DNA of 55,523 nt, taken from contig JAQUYE010000009.1 in the NCBI GenBank assembly GCA_028691965.1, positions 1 to 55,523 on the forward strand, in the 5' to 3' direction. This DNA comes from Paludibacter sp. (lineage in GTDB: Bacteria > Bacteroidota > Bacteroidia > Bacteroidales > Paludibacteraceae). The position numbers were made by a program, and so were the translations under genes. Under the pieces are notes generated by a model, which worked only from the letters and a program-made list of their open reading frames with translations, was not told where the DNA came from and did not search any database. Below, piece by piece: positions 44,201 through 52,759 of this stretch; position 1 is the stretch's first letter; every line of letters begins with the position of its first letter.

Positions 44201-44311
44201 AAGAATTTCTTTACTTTCAGTAGTATCGATAATTATGACCCTGAACGCGGCGGTTCTGTTTCATTCCCGTTGGCAAAACAGGTGGTTGTTGGTCTTAGTC
44301 TTGAATTATAA
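41249..44311 (+). CDS. SusC-family TonB-linked outer membrane transporter
   Basis: 1020 residues: signal peptide (cleavage near WAQ, about 27), a carboxypeptidase-regulatory-like domain (VVTGVVRDVAGEPVIGASVVV), a TonB-box/plug region (LDELVVVGYGVVKKRDLTGSV, IRLRGNRSISASNDPLIMVDGVEY), then a beta-barrel ending QVVVGLSLEL. It imports glycan oligomers or peptides across the outer membrane with its SusD partner 14 nt downstream. No hybrid two-component or anti-sigma regulator gene is adjacent. Confidence 0.95.
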   Translation: MQRNTLFGKRVTLLLVAILLFTVGWAQRTVVTGVVRDVAGEPVIGASVVVTGTTTGTVTNLDGAFRLEVPAGAQTLDISYVGMTKKVVSITGAPLTVVLESQALGLDELVVVGYGVVKKRDLTGSVSSVKSTDILKTSTSNAMQAMQARVPGLDIQQANGQAGAGLNIRLRGNRSISASNDPLIMVDGVEYGSTLDLNPSDIESMEVLKDASSTAIYGTRGSNGVILITTKRGQAGGTKVSVNSYLSMNSATNVPRVMYGDREVQRLIDKANYQADAKSGNWGSSDLTPELVLTESLEDFTEIGIYNDKSYTDWLELILQDGMTKNLEVSVSGGTDKTNFLLSLGGMFEEGLMKDDLQDRYNLKTNLDHAINNYLKVGASVLFTYKNRDARNSSVFGQSLKMTSITHPYRLDNGEMIKTPNPRYAAHSNPLLDEIPGAFVNGIESTRFFGNGYIQVTPVKDLVFKSIYALDRQNIRNGTYQDYESVGRFQSPATSYMSSTYEMRTDYTWENTLNYNKVLDIQEISALLGHSMKQDVYESTRTFGDAGKEHYYNSTYYDLSKIATPKTETGFVKTSLLSYFGRLNYKLFDKYLLTASIRADGSSTLAPGKKWGYFPSAALAWRLNEESFLQGLNWMDNLKLRASWGISGNAAVPAYGTMTTLSNLPVYYYLNGIDMPGNLPSTLGNNELTWEKTTSTNFGLDFGIVHGRISGSVDVYFNYTNDLLYRKSAPASSVYPSVLANIGETRGHGIEVSLNTLVAQSKNFSWDINWTYSTAVDEIVNLSDGVERNISGNSGQIVGQPVSIFYDYEDAGNWNVGEFDTYKTDWQARNPDLTIGFPSGYGTPGTLKIVDQNDDGVINDDDKVVFNRSPKHIFGMNNSISMGNFNLSFLVFARLGGYIDYDMNTQLNYESANWGDLDYWTLDNLDAKFPNPGAPSSIFSSYGSSLRYEVADYIKIKEISLSYSIPSSVLKPAGISDLKVYGSLKNFFTFSSIDNYDPERGGSVSFPLAKQVVVGLSLEL

Positions 44312-44325
44312 AAAATAGAACGAAT

Positions 44326-46323
44326 ATGAAGAAAAATATAATTGCGTTGATTACTGCCATGGCTCTTTTGCTGGGCTCAACATCCTGCGAAAGTTTTCTG
44401 GAAGAAGATAACAAGGTGGGGCAGACGGCTGACCTTGTTTACAACACTTCTTCCGGTATGCAGGGACTGGTGGCATCGTGTTACAGTTTTGCCCGTGGCT
44501 GGTATGGAAAAGAGGCTGCGTTGGGTCTCTCGGAAACTGGTACCGACTTGTTTTATCATGGTTATGATAACAAACAGAAATCATTGAATACCTACAATAT
44601 CTCGGCGGTAAGTCTGGATGGAAATACGTCGGATAATGCTACCCTGGATCATTATTGGGAGCTTTTTTACTCGGCAGTGGATGCCTGTAATGTGGCACTT
44701 AAGTACCTACCGGGAAATACTGTAATTTCAGAATCTACCCGCAGTCAGTTGCTCGGTGAAGTGCAGTTCCTTCGCGCATTCTACTATTGGCATATGGTGA
44801 ACATTTGGGGTCCGGTACCTTATAACAGTGAGCCTTTCAGTCAGGTGGTTACTACCGCCGTTCGTGTTCCTGAAGAGGTTATCTATAGTAATATTCTTGC
44901 TGATCTGGATGCGTCTATTTCGAATTTCGCTAACTACAAAACCAAGGCTGATGGCCGTGCCAACTACTGGGCTGCCCGTGCATTGAAAGCCCGTGTTTTG
45001 TTATATGCTGCTTCGTGGTTGGGTAAGAATAGTCTGACAACCAACACTGCTTATAGTGGTAAAGATTTGTATGCCCTGGCTAAAGACGAAGCCGATGCCG
45101 TTATCGGAAGTCAGCAGTTCAGTTTCTACGACAACTACGCTGATACATGGACGATGACAAACGAAGACATCACCAAGAATAAGGAAGCAATCTGGGGAGT
45201 GAATTATTCGTACGACCTGAAGACAAATGTTAATGTGATTCCGAAGCGCTACCGCACAAACTCCAGCGGCGATCAGATGGACTACAACAGTTTGATTACC
45301 CGTACGGGTTATAGTCGTGGTGGTAATGCCATGATCCTGATGTTTGTTTCGATGTGGAACAATGGCGCCAGTGACCTGGGTAATAACGGTAAAGAATCGT
45401 TTGTTCGTGTATTGGGTGAATCAACATCCTATGTTACTAACATCAAGACGGGTGCAAAGGTAAATGTTGCTGCTCATTATTCACCCTATGGTCGTGGATT
45501 TACCCGCTACCTGCCTTCTGTTTACCTTTGGAAATTGTTTGACAAATACCGCGAAACCGACCAGCGTACTGATGCTACCTTACTGGAAGCTTACACAGTT
45601 GCTCCTGGTTTGGAGGGTAGCTCAACAAAATATCCGAATATTCAGGACACAGCAATCTATTATTGTCCGGTAGATGCAAATTCGCCCGAAGGTATTGCCC
45701 GTCAGGCATGGGCTAAGGATCGCTACCGTATTCAGTTTATGAGTAATGGTGATATCCCTGTATACACCTCTATGGATCCTTCAGTTGCACTTCCAACTGA
45801 AGTAGCAAAGGCTACTTCGGATGTATACGGTGACAATCGCTACAATTCTTATAAAATCGGTGGATGGTGTTCATATCCCGGTATTAAGAAATTCCTGGAT
45901 GACGTGTATGATCCTACCTATCCGACTCATGATATTTCTTCCCGCGATGCAGTAGTGCTTCGTCTGGCCGAAATGTACCTGATCAAAGCCGAATGCGAAC
46001 TGGCAGGTGGCAGTCCGGGCAATGCCCTTACAACTATTAATGAGTTGCGTGCCAAACGTGCTATTGCTGGTAAGAACAATGCAATTGCCGGTCCGGTGAC
46101 GCTCGAGACTATCCTCGACGAAAGAGCGATTGAGTTGTGCGGTGAGCAACAACGCTGGTTTGACCTGAAGCGTACCCGTACGCTGGTTAGCCGTGTGAAA
46201 GCTTACAATGCTCAGGGTAAGGCAAATGTTAGTGACATTCATTACTATCGCCCGATTCCTCAGGCTCAGCTGGATGCTGTTACCAATAAAGATGAATTCC
46301 TGCAGAATCAGGGTTATAATTAA
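44326..46323 (+). CDS. SusD/RagB-family outer membrane lipoprotein
   Basis: 665 residues. The lipoprotein signal ends at STSC (Cys21). The SusD-like N-terminal region is followed by the RagB/SusD domain, with TPR-like helices (VQFLRAFYYWHMVNIWGPVPY) and a C-terminal RDAVVLRLAEMYLIKAECE, then LDERAIELCGEQQRWFDLKRT. It is the surface lid and substrate binder of the SusC channel. The specific glycan cannot be read from sequence. Confidence 0.95.
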   Translation: MKKNIIALITAMALLLGSTSCESFLEEDNKVGQTADLVYNTSSGMQGLVASCYSFARGWYGKEAALGLSETGTDLFYHGYDNKQKSLNTYNISAVSLDGNTSDNATLDHYWELFYSAVDACNVALKYLPGNTVISESTRSQLLGEVQFLRAFYYWHMVNIWGPVPYNSEPFSQVVTTAVRVPEEVIYSNILADLDASISNFANYKTKADGRANYWAARALKARVLLYAASWLGKNSLTTNTAYSGKDLYALAKDEADAVIGSQQFSFYDNYADTWTMTNEDITKNKEAIWGVNYSYDLKTNVNVIPKRYRTNSSGDQMDYNSLITRTGYSRGGNAMILMFVSMWNNGASDLGNNGKESFVRVLGESTSYVTNIKTGAKVNVAAHYSPYGRGFTRYLPSVYLWKLFDKYRETDQRTDATLLEAYTVAPGLEGSSTKYPNIQDTAIYYCPVDANSPEGIARQAWAKDRYRIQFMSNGDIPVYTSMDPSVALPTEVAKATSDVYGDNRYNSYKIGGWCSYPGIKKFLDDVYDPTYPTHDISSRDAVVLRLAEMYLIKAECELAGGSPGNALTTINELRAKRAIAGKNNAIAGPVTLETILDERAIELCGEQQRWFDLKRTRTLVSRVKAYNAQGKANVSDIHYYRPIPQAQLDAVTNKDEFLQNQGYN

Positions 46324-46357
46324 TCGGACACTGTAAGAAGAAATTCTTATTCATAGG

Positions 46358-46398
46358 CTGTCGGAAAACATTGAGTAGTTTTCCGACAGTTTTTTTTT
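46358..46398 (+). terminator. Terminator of the susCD operon
   Basis: CTGTCGGAAAA/TTTTCCGACAG, an 11-bp stem, followed by nine T. The stretch 46399-46674 after it is AT-rich, and I see no gene or RNA in it. Confidence 0.85.
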
Positions 46399-46674
46399 GT
46401 TACGTTTCGTTTTGCCACATGAATGTATGTGTACACGTATATTGATTAACTGATTATGGGTATAGGAGGAGATATGCAGTTGTGGAGCCGGAATATGCAT
46501 GATTGCCTGTATAATCAAAGAGTGAGCTTTTAATATGTAAGTATAAAAGTAATAAATAAGAGAATAATCAAAATAATGCGTTAGTAACTATAAGCTAAAC
46601 AGAGTAATAGAGTTAATTATGGAAAATATGTAAGAATAAATAAAGAAATAATTCATTAATTGAAAAACTTGTAC

Positions 46675-46682
46675 TATCTTTG
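46675..46682 (+). promoter_or_regulatory. Promoter -7 box of the carboxyltransferase gene
   Basis: TATCTTTG followed by CAC. It overlaps the upstream end of the open frame (46680) and so supports the ATG at 46719. Confidence 0.5.
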
Positions 46683-46718
46683 CACTGTGAACATAAACAA
46701 TCAGCTATTAATTATCGT

Positions 46719-48494
46719 ATGAAAGAAATTAAATTCAGTCTCGTTTATCGCGACATGTGGCAGTCTTCAGGTAAGTATGTTCCCCGTCGGGAAATGTTGG
46801 AAAAAATTGCACCGCTGATCATCGAAATGGGTTGTTTCAGCAGGGTGGAAACCAACGGAGGAGCATCGGAACAGGTTAACCTGTTATTTGGTGAGAATCC
46901 AAACGAGTCGGTACGTGCTTTTACCCGTCCTTTTACAGCTGCAGGTATTCAGACTCATATGCTGGATCGCGGTTTGAATGGATTGCGTATGAATCCGGTT
47001 CCGGCCGATGTGCGCCAATTGATGTACAAGGTTAAGAAGGCACAGGGTGTTGATATTACAAGGATTTTCTGCGGACTGAACGACGTACGTAATATAATTC
47101 CTTCTATTCGATGGGCCACCGAAGCGGGTATGATTCCGCAGGCAACCATGTGTATCACCAGCTCGGAAGTTCACACGGCTGCGTATTACATTGGTATGGC
47201 AGAGGAGTTGATAGCTGCAGGAGCACAGGAAATTTGTCTGAAGGACATGGCCGGTGTTGGTCGCCCTGTATTGCTGGGTAATATTGTGCGGGCTATCAAG
47301 ACTGCTCATCCGGATGTGATTGTTCAGTATCATGGTCATTCCGGTCCCGGATTCTCGATGGCTTCCATGCTTGAAGTGGCGAAAGCCGGAGTGGATTACC
47401 TCGACGTGGCCATGGAGCCGTTGGCGTGGGGAATGGTTCATCCCGACGTGATTTCGGTGCAGGCAATGTTGAAGGATGCCGGGTTTAAGGTTCCTGAGAT
47501 TAATATGAATGCCTACATGAAGGCGCGTAAAATGACACAAAGCTTTATAGATGATTACCTGGGGTATTTTATCGATGAGCGGAATAAATACTCTACTTCT
47601 CTGTTGGTGGGATGCGGACTACCCGGCGGAATGATGGGTTCGTTGATGGCCGATTTAAAAGGGGTGCATGCCGGTATTAACTCTTCCCTCAAAGCCAAAG
47701 GTGAGCCCGAAATATCAGAAGATGAATTGCTGGTGAAGTTGTTTGAAGAGGTGAATTATATATGGCCTAAGTTGGGGTATCCCCCGTTGGTAACTCCCTT
47801 CAGTCAGTATGTTAAGAATGTGGCATTGATGAATGTGATGTACATGATGAAAGGAATGGGTCGCTGGCAGATGATCGACCGCAATACCTGGGATATGATT
47901 CTTGGAAAAGCGGGTAAGTTGCCCGGAACGCTCGACGCGGAAATTATTGCCCTGGCAGAAAAGAATAAGTATGAATTCTTCGAGGGTAATCCACAGGATA
48001 ACTATCCGGATGAATTGCCGCGGTTTATTGAGGAGATGAAGAAAAACGGCTGGAGCAGGGGTAGGGATGATGAGGAGTTATTTGAGTTTGCTATGCACGA
48101 AAAACAGTACCGCGATTTTAAATCGGGTGATGCGAAGCGCAGGTTTGAGCAGGAACTGGAAGCGGCAATTCGTGAAAAGTATGCAAAAATGAATTTGCCG
48201 GTTGCCGAAATCAGAAAGATAATGTATCCGGATGCTGAACCTATCACTGCTGCTGCTTCGGGTAAGCTGTTGTGGGAATTGGATTTTCTGGACCGCTCTA
48301 TCGAGCCGGTATATGGTAAGCTAATCCGCGAAAATGATATGCTGTGTGCTATTCAGACCCGCTATGGTGTGGAAGCAATTCAGGGGATAGGTAATGCCCG
48401 TATTATCTCGGTTTCAAAAAAACAGGGGGATACAGTTAATAAAGGAGATACTATTTGTTATATAGAACGTGTAAAGAATCCTTCGAACAATTGA
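46719..48494 (+). CDS. Pyruvate/oxaloacetate carboxyltransferase-like protein with a non-biotinylatable C-terminal domain
   Basis: 591 residues. Residues 1-280 are an HMGL-like TIM barrel (YRDMWQSS near the start, ICLKDMAGVGRP with the candidate carbamylated Lys, QYHGHSGPG with metal His). Next comes the conserved carboxyltransferase domain, and from about 525 a biotinyl/lipoyl-like half-barrel. Where biotin carriers have AMKM this protein reads QTRY (546-549), so the biotin lysine is replaced by Arg548. It may act with a separate biotin carrier or as a decarboxylase partner of a sodium pump. No subunit genes are adjacent. Confidence 0.85.
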   Translation: MKEIKFSLVYRDMWQSSGKYVPRREMLEKIAPLIIEMGCFSRVETNGGASEQVNLLFGENPNESVRAFTRPFTAAGIQTHMLDRGLNGLRMNPVPADVRQLMYKVKKAQGVDITRIFCGLNDVRNIIPSIRWATEAGMIPQATMCITSSEVHTAAYYIGMAEELIAAGAQEICLKDMAGVGRPVLLGNIVRAIKTAHPDVIVQYHGHSGPGFSMASMLEVAKAGVDYLDVAMEPLAWGMVHPDVISVQAMLKDAGFKVPEINMNAYMKARKMTQSFIDDYLGYFIDERNKYSTSLLVGCGLPGGMMGSLMADLKGVHAGINSSLKAKGEPEISEDELLVKLFEEVNYIWPKLGYPPLVTPFSQYVKNVALMNVMYMMKGMGRWQMIDRNTWDMILGKAGKLPGTLDAEIIALAEKNKYEFFEGNPQDNYPDELPRFIEEMKKNGWSRGRDDEELFEFAMHEKQYRDFKSGDAKRRFEQELEAAIREKYAKMNLPVAEIRKIMYPDAEPITAAASGKLLWELDFLDRSIEPVYGKLIRENDMLCAIQTRYGVEAIQGIGNARIISVSKKQGDTVNKGDTICYIERVKNPSNN

Positions 48495-48514
48495 GTTGAT
48501 TAATAACTTCAGGT

Positions 48515-48563
48515 AAAGAAAGGCCGGGTAAAAGAGATTTCTCTTATACCCGGCCTTTCTTTT
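48515..48563. terminator. Bidirectional terminator between the carboxyltransferase and purA
   Basis: A stem AAAGAAAGGCCGGGTA/TACCCGGCCTTTCTTT with a further inner AGAGA/TCTCT pairing; A- and T-rich flanks on both sides of this convergent pair. Confidence 0.85.
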
Positions 48564-48576
48564 AGTTTTAGTTGTA

Positions 48577-49842
48577 TTAACGCATAATAGTCTGATCCCT
48601 GTCGGGTCCTACTGATACGATGGTTATCGGAACTTCAAGTTCGGCTTCCAGGAAATTCAGGTAAGCGTTAAACTCTTCCGGAAATTCGTTTTCATTACGC
48701 ATTCCCGACATGTCGGTCTGCCATCCCGGTAGTTCAATGTATACAGGTTCGATTTCGCCTTCAATAGAATAAGGGAATTGCTCTGTCTCAACACCATCGA
48801 TTGAATAAGCAACACAGGCTTTTATAGTTTCGAATTCGTCGAGTACATCGCTTTTCATCATAATCAGGCGGGTAACCCCGTTGATCATTACTGCATACTT
48901 TAACGCTACAAGGTCAATCCATCCACACCTGCGCGGGCGTCCGGTAACCGATCCGTATTCATGACCTTTGTCGCGCATCTCATTCCCGTCGTTGTCGAAT
49001 AGTTCGGTAGGGAAAGGACCGCTACCCACACGTGTGCAATAGGCCTTAAAGATTCCATATACATCACCGATTACGCGGGGAGCAACTCCGAGTCCGGTGC
49101 AGGCACCTGCGCAAATAGTATTGGAGGAGGTGACAAAAGGATAGGATCCAAAGTCGATATCGAGCATGGTGCCCTGTGCGCCTTCGGCCAATACTTTTTT
49201 GCCCGACTTTAACGCGTCGTTAATTACGTGTTCGCTGTCGATCAGTTCGAATTGACGGATCATGTCGATGCCTTCCATCCACTCTTTTTCAAGGGGAGCG
49301 AGGTCGTAGGTGAAATTATACTGAGCCAGGATTTCTTTGTGGCGTTGAATGGCAGCTGCGTATTTTTCGTCGAAGTTGTGCAGGATGTCCCCAACGCGCA
49401 GTCCGTTACGACTGATCTTGTCAGCGTAGGCAGGTCCGATTCCTTTGCCGGTGGTGCCGATTTTGCTTTCTCCTTTAGCAGTCTCAAACGCCTGGTCGAG
49501 TAAACGGTGAGTCGGGAGGATAAGATGTGCCTTTTTAGAGATTTTCAACCGTTTGGTGAGGGGGTGTCCTGATTGTGCAAGTGCTTCCACCTCTGCCTTG
49601 AACAAGGCCGGGTCCAGTACGACCCCATTTCCGATAATATTGATCTTATCTCCCTGGAAAATTCCGGAAGGTATGGAGCGAAGCACGTATTTCTGCCCGT
49701 TAAACTCTAAGGTATGCCCGGCATTGGGTCCGCCCTGAAAACGTGTAACCAAATCATAGCGTGGGGTAAGTACATCCACTACCTTACCCTTACCTTCGTC
49801 ACCCCACTGGAGACCCAGCAGGACGTCAACTTTTTTACTCAT
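48577..49842 (-). CDS. purA: Adenylosuccinate synthetase
   Basis: 421 residues joining IMP and aspartate with GTP in AMP synthesis. Motifs: GLQWGDEGKGKVVD (P-loop-like), QGGPNAGHT, TGKGIGPAYADK, EGAQGTMLDIDFGSYPFVTSSN and TGRPRRCGW. The ATG at 49842 (MSKKVDVLL) gives the usual length; the frame extends upstream to 49887 but overlaps the Fur-type gene. It follows that gene by 2 nt, so it is in its operon. Confidence 0.96.
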   Translation of the reverse strand: MSKKVDVLLGLQWGDEGKGKVVDVLTPRYDLVTRFQGGPNAGHTLEFNGQKYVLRSIPSGIFQGDKINIIGNGVVLDPALFKAEVEALAQSGHPLTKRLKISKKAHLILPTHRLLDQAFETAKGESKIGTTGKGIGPAYADKISRNGLRVGDILHNFDEKYAAAIQRHKEILAQYNFTYDLAPLEKEWMEGIDMIRQFELIDSEHVINDALKSGKKVLAEGAQGTMLDIDFGSYPFVTSSNTICAGACTGLGVAPRVIGDVYGIFKAYCTRVGSGPFPTELFDNDGNEMRDKGHEYGSVTGRPRRCGWIDLVALKYAVMINGVTRLIMMKSDVLDEFETIKACVAYSIDGVETEQFPYSIEGEIEPVYIELPGWQTDMSGMRNENEFPEEFNAYLNFLEAELEVPITIVSVGPDRDQTIMR

Positions 49843-49844
49843 AT

Positions 49845-50306
49845 CTATTGCTTTAACTGTTTTCTTTTTTTCTGACACTTTTTGCATACCCCATATACAT
49901 ATAAGGAATAGTGGGTGCTTTCAAAGTTTGCAAACTCTTTGGCTTTGATTGCCTGAAGAATTTTCTTATCGGTGAATTCCTTGATGTGACCACAGACTGT
50001 GCATACCGAATGATTGTGCATGGATGCACCGATTGCTTTTTCGTATTGAGCTGGCTGTCCGTCGAACTGGTGTTTCAGAATTAATCCGGCTTCGAGAAGC
50101 AGATCAAGTGTATTATAAACGGTAGCGAGACTTACTCTGTACTCCTGTTGCATTAATTCATACAAAGTTTCCGCGTTGAAATGTCCCTCAATGCTATATA
50201 TTTTTTCCAGAATGGCAAATCGCTCCGGTGTTTTCCGGTGCTTATTCCGGATAAGATATTCCGTAAAAAAGGCGATCGGCGTTGGTTGTGCTGCTTCTTC
50301 TTTCAT
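49845..50306 (-). CDS. Fur-family transcriptional regulator
   Basis: 153 residues: winged helix (about 20-85; [43 protein letters not shown]) and a C-terminal metal-binding dimerisation domain with [11 protein letters not shown] and CKKCQKK forming the structural four-Cys zinc site. Whether it senses iron, zinc or peroxide is not decidable. The tight coupling with purA recalls the arrangement in other Bacteroidales. Promoter box at 50332-50325. Confidence 0.92.
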   Translation of the reverse strand: MKEEAAQPTPIAFFTEYLIRNKHRKTPERFAILEKIYSIEGHFNAETLYELMQQEYRVSLATVYNTLDLLLEAGLILKHQFDGQPAQYEKAIGASMHNHSVCTVCGHIKEFTDKKILQAIKAKEFANFESTHYSLYVYGVCKKCQKKRKQLKQ

Positions 50307-50324
50307 GTATGTACTAAAAACTCA

Positions 50325-50332
50325 CAAAGGTA
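50325..50332 (-). promoter_or_regulatory. Promoter -7 box of the fur-purA operon
   Basis: TACCTTTG on the minus strand, with the ATG about 19 nt downstream. Confidence 0.5.
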
Positions 50333-50340
50333 ATTATTTT

Positions 50341-51045
50341 TCAAGGATTATCCTGTTCGTATCCCAAAAAAATAAGTTCATTGTCGACGAACTTGCGGAT
50401 GATGGTGAGTCCAACTGATTCATTAGTAATGCTTTGATTTACCAAATCCTGTACGATTTGTGCAGTGCTCCTGTTGATGCGACAAAAACGGGCGAGACAG
50501 GCCGCAATGGTTTTAATTAAGTAAGAATCGCTATCGGAGGAGAGGGCTATGCCGCGTTGCACAACATGTCTGACGTCAACTTCATTCATGTGGGTGTATT
50601 TTCTTAATGCTAATGTAAACCCGAAACTTTGAAGTGAGGATGTGTCGGAGTTGATGCATTTCAGCGCGAAGGATGCGGCGTAGGGGAGGTGCTGAAAAAG
50701 ATTCATATTAGCCTGCTCGATCAGTTCCTGGTTAGTACATTCGCGACTCCAGTTTTCTGCAATGTGTTCGGGGAAGCTCTCAGCAGGGGCTAATAAGGTT
50801 GCCAGAATCATTGTTTCACGTATGCCCAGTAACCACAGTCGTTCCGCCAGGGCCACGCCCGGAGTGTAGTCGTGTGCAATTTCCTTTAGCCGAAGCGTGG
50901 TAACTCCGTAATTTTTCTTGTAGTGCAGTCCGTGGTCGGCCATTGAATCGGCCACAACTCCATTCATTGATAAGCGAATTGCCTTTTGTAGACTGGAAAT
51001 CTGTGCATCCAGCTCCGTATTAGTATATAGAAATTTCTTTGTCAT
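50341..51045 (-). CDS. AlkD-like DNA alkylation repair protein
   Basis: 234 residues, entirely helical, with the HEAT-like pattern of the AlkD/DNA-alkylation-repair family (YGVTTLRLKEIAHDYTPGVALAERLWLLGIRETMILATLL). It probably excises or recognises alkylated bases, but the group also includes proteins without shown glycosylase activity. No catalytic residues could be confirmed. It ends 9 nt before the fur promoter box. Confidence 0.7.
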   Translation of the reverse strand: MTKKFLYTNTELDAQISSLQKAIRLSMNGVVADSMADHGLHYKKNYGVTTLRLKEIAHDYTPGVALAERLWLLGIRETMILATLLAPAESFPEHIAENWSRECTNQELIEQANMNLFQHLPYAASFALKCINSDTSSLQSFGFTLALRKYTHMNEVDVRHVVQRGIALSSDSDSYLIKTIAACLARFCRINRSTAQIVQDLVNQSITNESVGLTIIRKFVDNELIFLGYEQDNP

Positions 51046-51106
51046 AATTGCATAAAAGTTTGACTGCCTGTTAGATATATAAAAATATCTTTTTTTTTCG
51101 TTTTTG

Positions 51107-51138
51107 TTTGTAAAATACTTCCGACTGTGTTATCTTTG
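51107..51138 (+). promoter_or_regulatory. Bacteroidota promoter of tRNA-His
   Basis: TTTG (51107-51110), 20-bp spacer, TATCTTTG (51131-51138); full consensus, 12 nt before the tRNA. Confidence 0.7.
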
Positions 51139-51150
51139 CAGCTCCAAAAT

Positions 51151-51225
<75 letters not shown>

Positions 51226-51233
51226 CCTCTTGT

Positions 51234-51284
51234 AAGCGACAGATTTCATCCGGTACGTAGCCGTTGAAGTTGTCGCTTTTTTTT
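51234..51284 (+). terminator. Terminator after tRNA-His
   Basis: AAGCGACA/TGTCGCTT stem with a long internal loop, then a T-run. The remaining gap to 51400 holds nothing recognisable. Confidence 0.6.
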
Positions 51285-51400
51285 ATCTGCTACAATCCGG
51301 TAAACGTTCTTACATTTTGTCATGATAATCCAGTTCTTCGTTTACAAAATTAACTAAAATGCTTTGATCTGCAAATAGTGCTAAATTTAGGAAAAAGTAT

Positions 51401-51408
51401 TACTTTTG
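51401..51408 (+). promoter_or_regulatory. Promoter -7 box of lysC-lysA
   Basis: TACTTTTG, followed by CA, 34 nt upstream of the lysC ATG. No lysine riboswitch could fit in this short leader. Confidence 0.5.
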
Positions 51409-51441
51409 CAATCTGAACTTTAAAATTAAACTAAATAGAAG

Positions 51442-52752
51442 ATGAAAGTACTCAAATTTGGTGGAACATCCGTAGGTTCTGCCGCCCGTATCAAGGAAGT
51501 TGCAAAGCTTATTTGCGATGGAGAACAGAAAATTGTTGTACTATCGGCCATGTCGGGTACTACTAATAGTTTGGTAGAGATTGCCGATTATTTTTACAAG
51601 AGCAATGCCTCGGGAGCTATTGAACGCATCAACGTTCTTGAGCAGAAGTATTATGATGTAATTGAAGAGTTATACACGGGTGATAAATCGAAAGCTGCAG
51701 CAACTGAGTTGATTGCGAAACATTTTGAATACTTGCGTACTTTTTCGACTGCAGTGTTTACCATTTTTGAAGAAAAGGCTATCCTGGCTCAGGGTGAATT
51801 AATGTCGACGGCAATGTTCCAGCTATACCTGGAAGAAAAAGGAGAGAACTCCGTTTTACTGCCTGCGCTCGACTTCATGCGTATTGATAAAAATTCGGAA
51901 CCCGACACTGCATTTATAGCTGAACAGTTGGCTAAGCAACTGCAGCTTAATGCCGGAAAGACCTATTACATTACACAAGGATATATTTGCCGTAATTTCT
52001 ACGGTGAGATTGATAACCTTCAACGTGGAGGTAGCGACTATACAGCTTCGCTTATCGGTGCTGCGGTTAAAGCTATTGAAATTCAAATCTGGACTGATAT
52101 TGACGGGATGCACAACAATGATCCCCGTTTTGTAGAAGGGACTACACCGGTACCTTTTCTGAATTTTGAAGAAGCAGCTGAGCTCGCTTATTTCGGGGCT
52201 AAGATTTTGCACCCGACCTGTATTTTACCTGCCAAACTGAATAATATACCGGTACGTTTGCTGAATACGATGGAACCGGATGCTCACGGTACACTGATCT
52301 CACTAAAGAGTAAGAAGCAGGCTATTCAGGCTGTTGCTGCAAAGGATGGAATTACTGCTATCAAAATTAAATCGGGTCGTATGTTACTGGCCCATGGTTT
52401 CCTTCGTAGGGTGTTTGAGATTTTTGAATCTTATCAAACTCCCATCGATATGGTTACAACTTCGGAAGTAGGCGTTTCTGTTACCATTGATAATACTAAG
52501 AACCTGGATGAAATTGTGGATCAACTAAAGAAGCTGGGAACGGTTTCGGTAGATCGTGATCAGGTGATTATCTGTGTGGTAGGTGATTTGCAACCCGAGA
52601 ACGTTGGGTTCCAGTCGAAAGCTGTAAATGCAATGAAATCAATCCCCGTACGTATGATATCTTACGGTGGAAGTAATTATAATGTCTCATTTCTGGTTCG
52701 CGCCGAAGACAAGAAGGCCGCGTTACAGTCGCTGAGCGCAGAATTATTTTAA
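51442..52752 (+). CDS. lysC: Aspartate kinase
   Basis: 436 residues phosphorylating aspartate, the first step to lysine, threonine and methionine. Motifs: KFGGTSVGSAARI, then IVVLSAMSGTTNSL, YITQGYICRN, GGSDYTASLIGAA and WTDIDGMHNNDPRFV. The C-terminal 140 residues are two ACT domains for feedback control. It is a monofunctional enzyme, not fused to homoserine dehydrogenase, and pairs with lysA 7 nt downstream, so it is probably the lysine-controlled form. Confidence 0.95.
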   Translation: MKVLKFGGTSVGSAARIKEVAKLICDGEQKIVVLSAMSGTTNSLVEIADYFYKSNASGAIERINVLEQKYYDVIEELYTGDKSKAAATELIAKHFEYLRTFSTAVFTIFEEKAILAQGELMSTAMFQLYLEEKGENSVLLPALDFMRIDKNSEPDTAFIAEQLAKQLQLNAGKTYYITQGYICRNFYGEIDNLQRGGSDYTASLIGAAVKAIEIQIWTDIDGMHNNDPRFVEGTTPVPFLNFEEAAELAYFGAKILHPTCILPAKLNNIPVRLLNTMEPDAHGTLISLKSKKQAIQAVAAKDGITAIKIKSGRMLLAHGFLRRVFEIFESYQTPIDMVTTSEVGVSVTIDNTKNLDEIVDQLKKLGTVSVDRDQVIICVVGDLQPENVGFQSKAVNAMKSIPVRMISYGGSNYNVSFLVRAEDKKAALQSLSAELF

Positions 52753-52759
52753 GTAAACG

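Noticed and set aside
46399..46674. Small gene or RNA between susD and the carboxyltransferase gene
   Set aside because: AT-rich with no supported ORF, promoter-terminator pair or clear structure.
51409..51441. Lysine riboswitch before lysC
   Set aside because: The leader between the promoter box and the ATG is about 30 nt.
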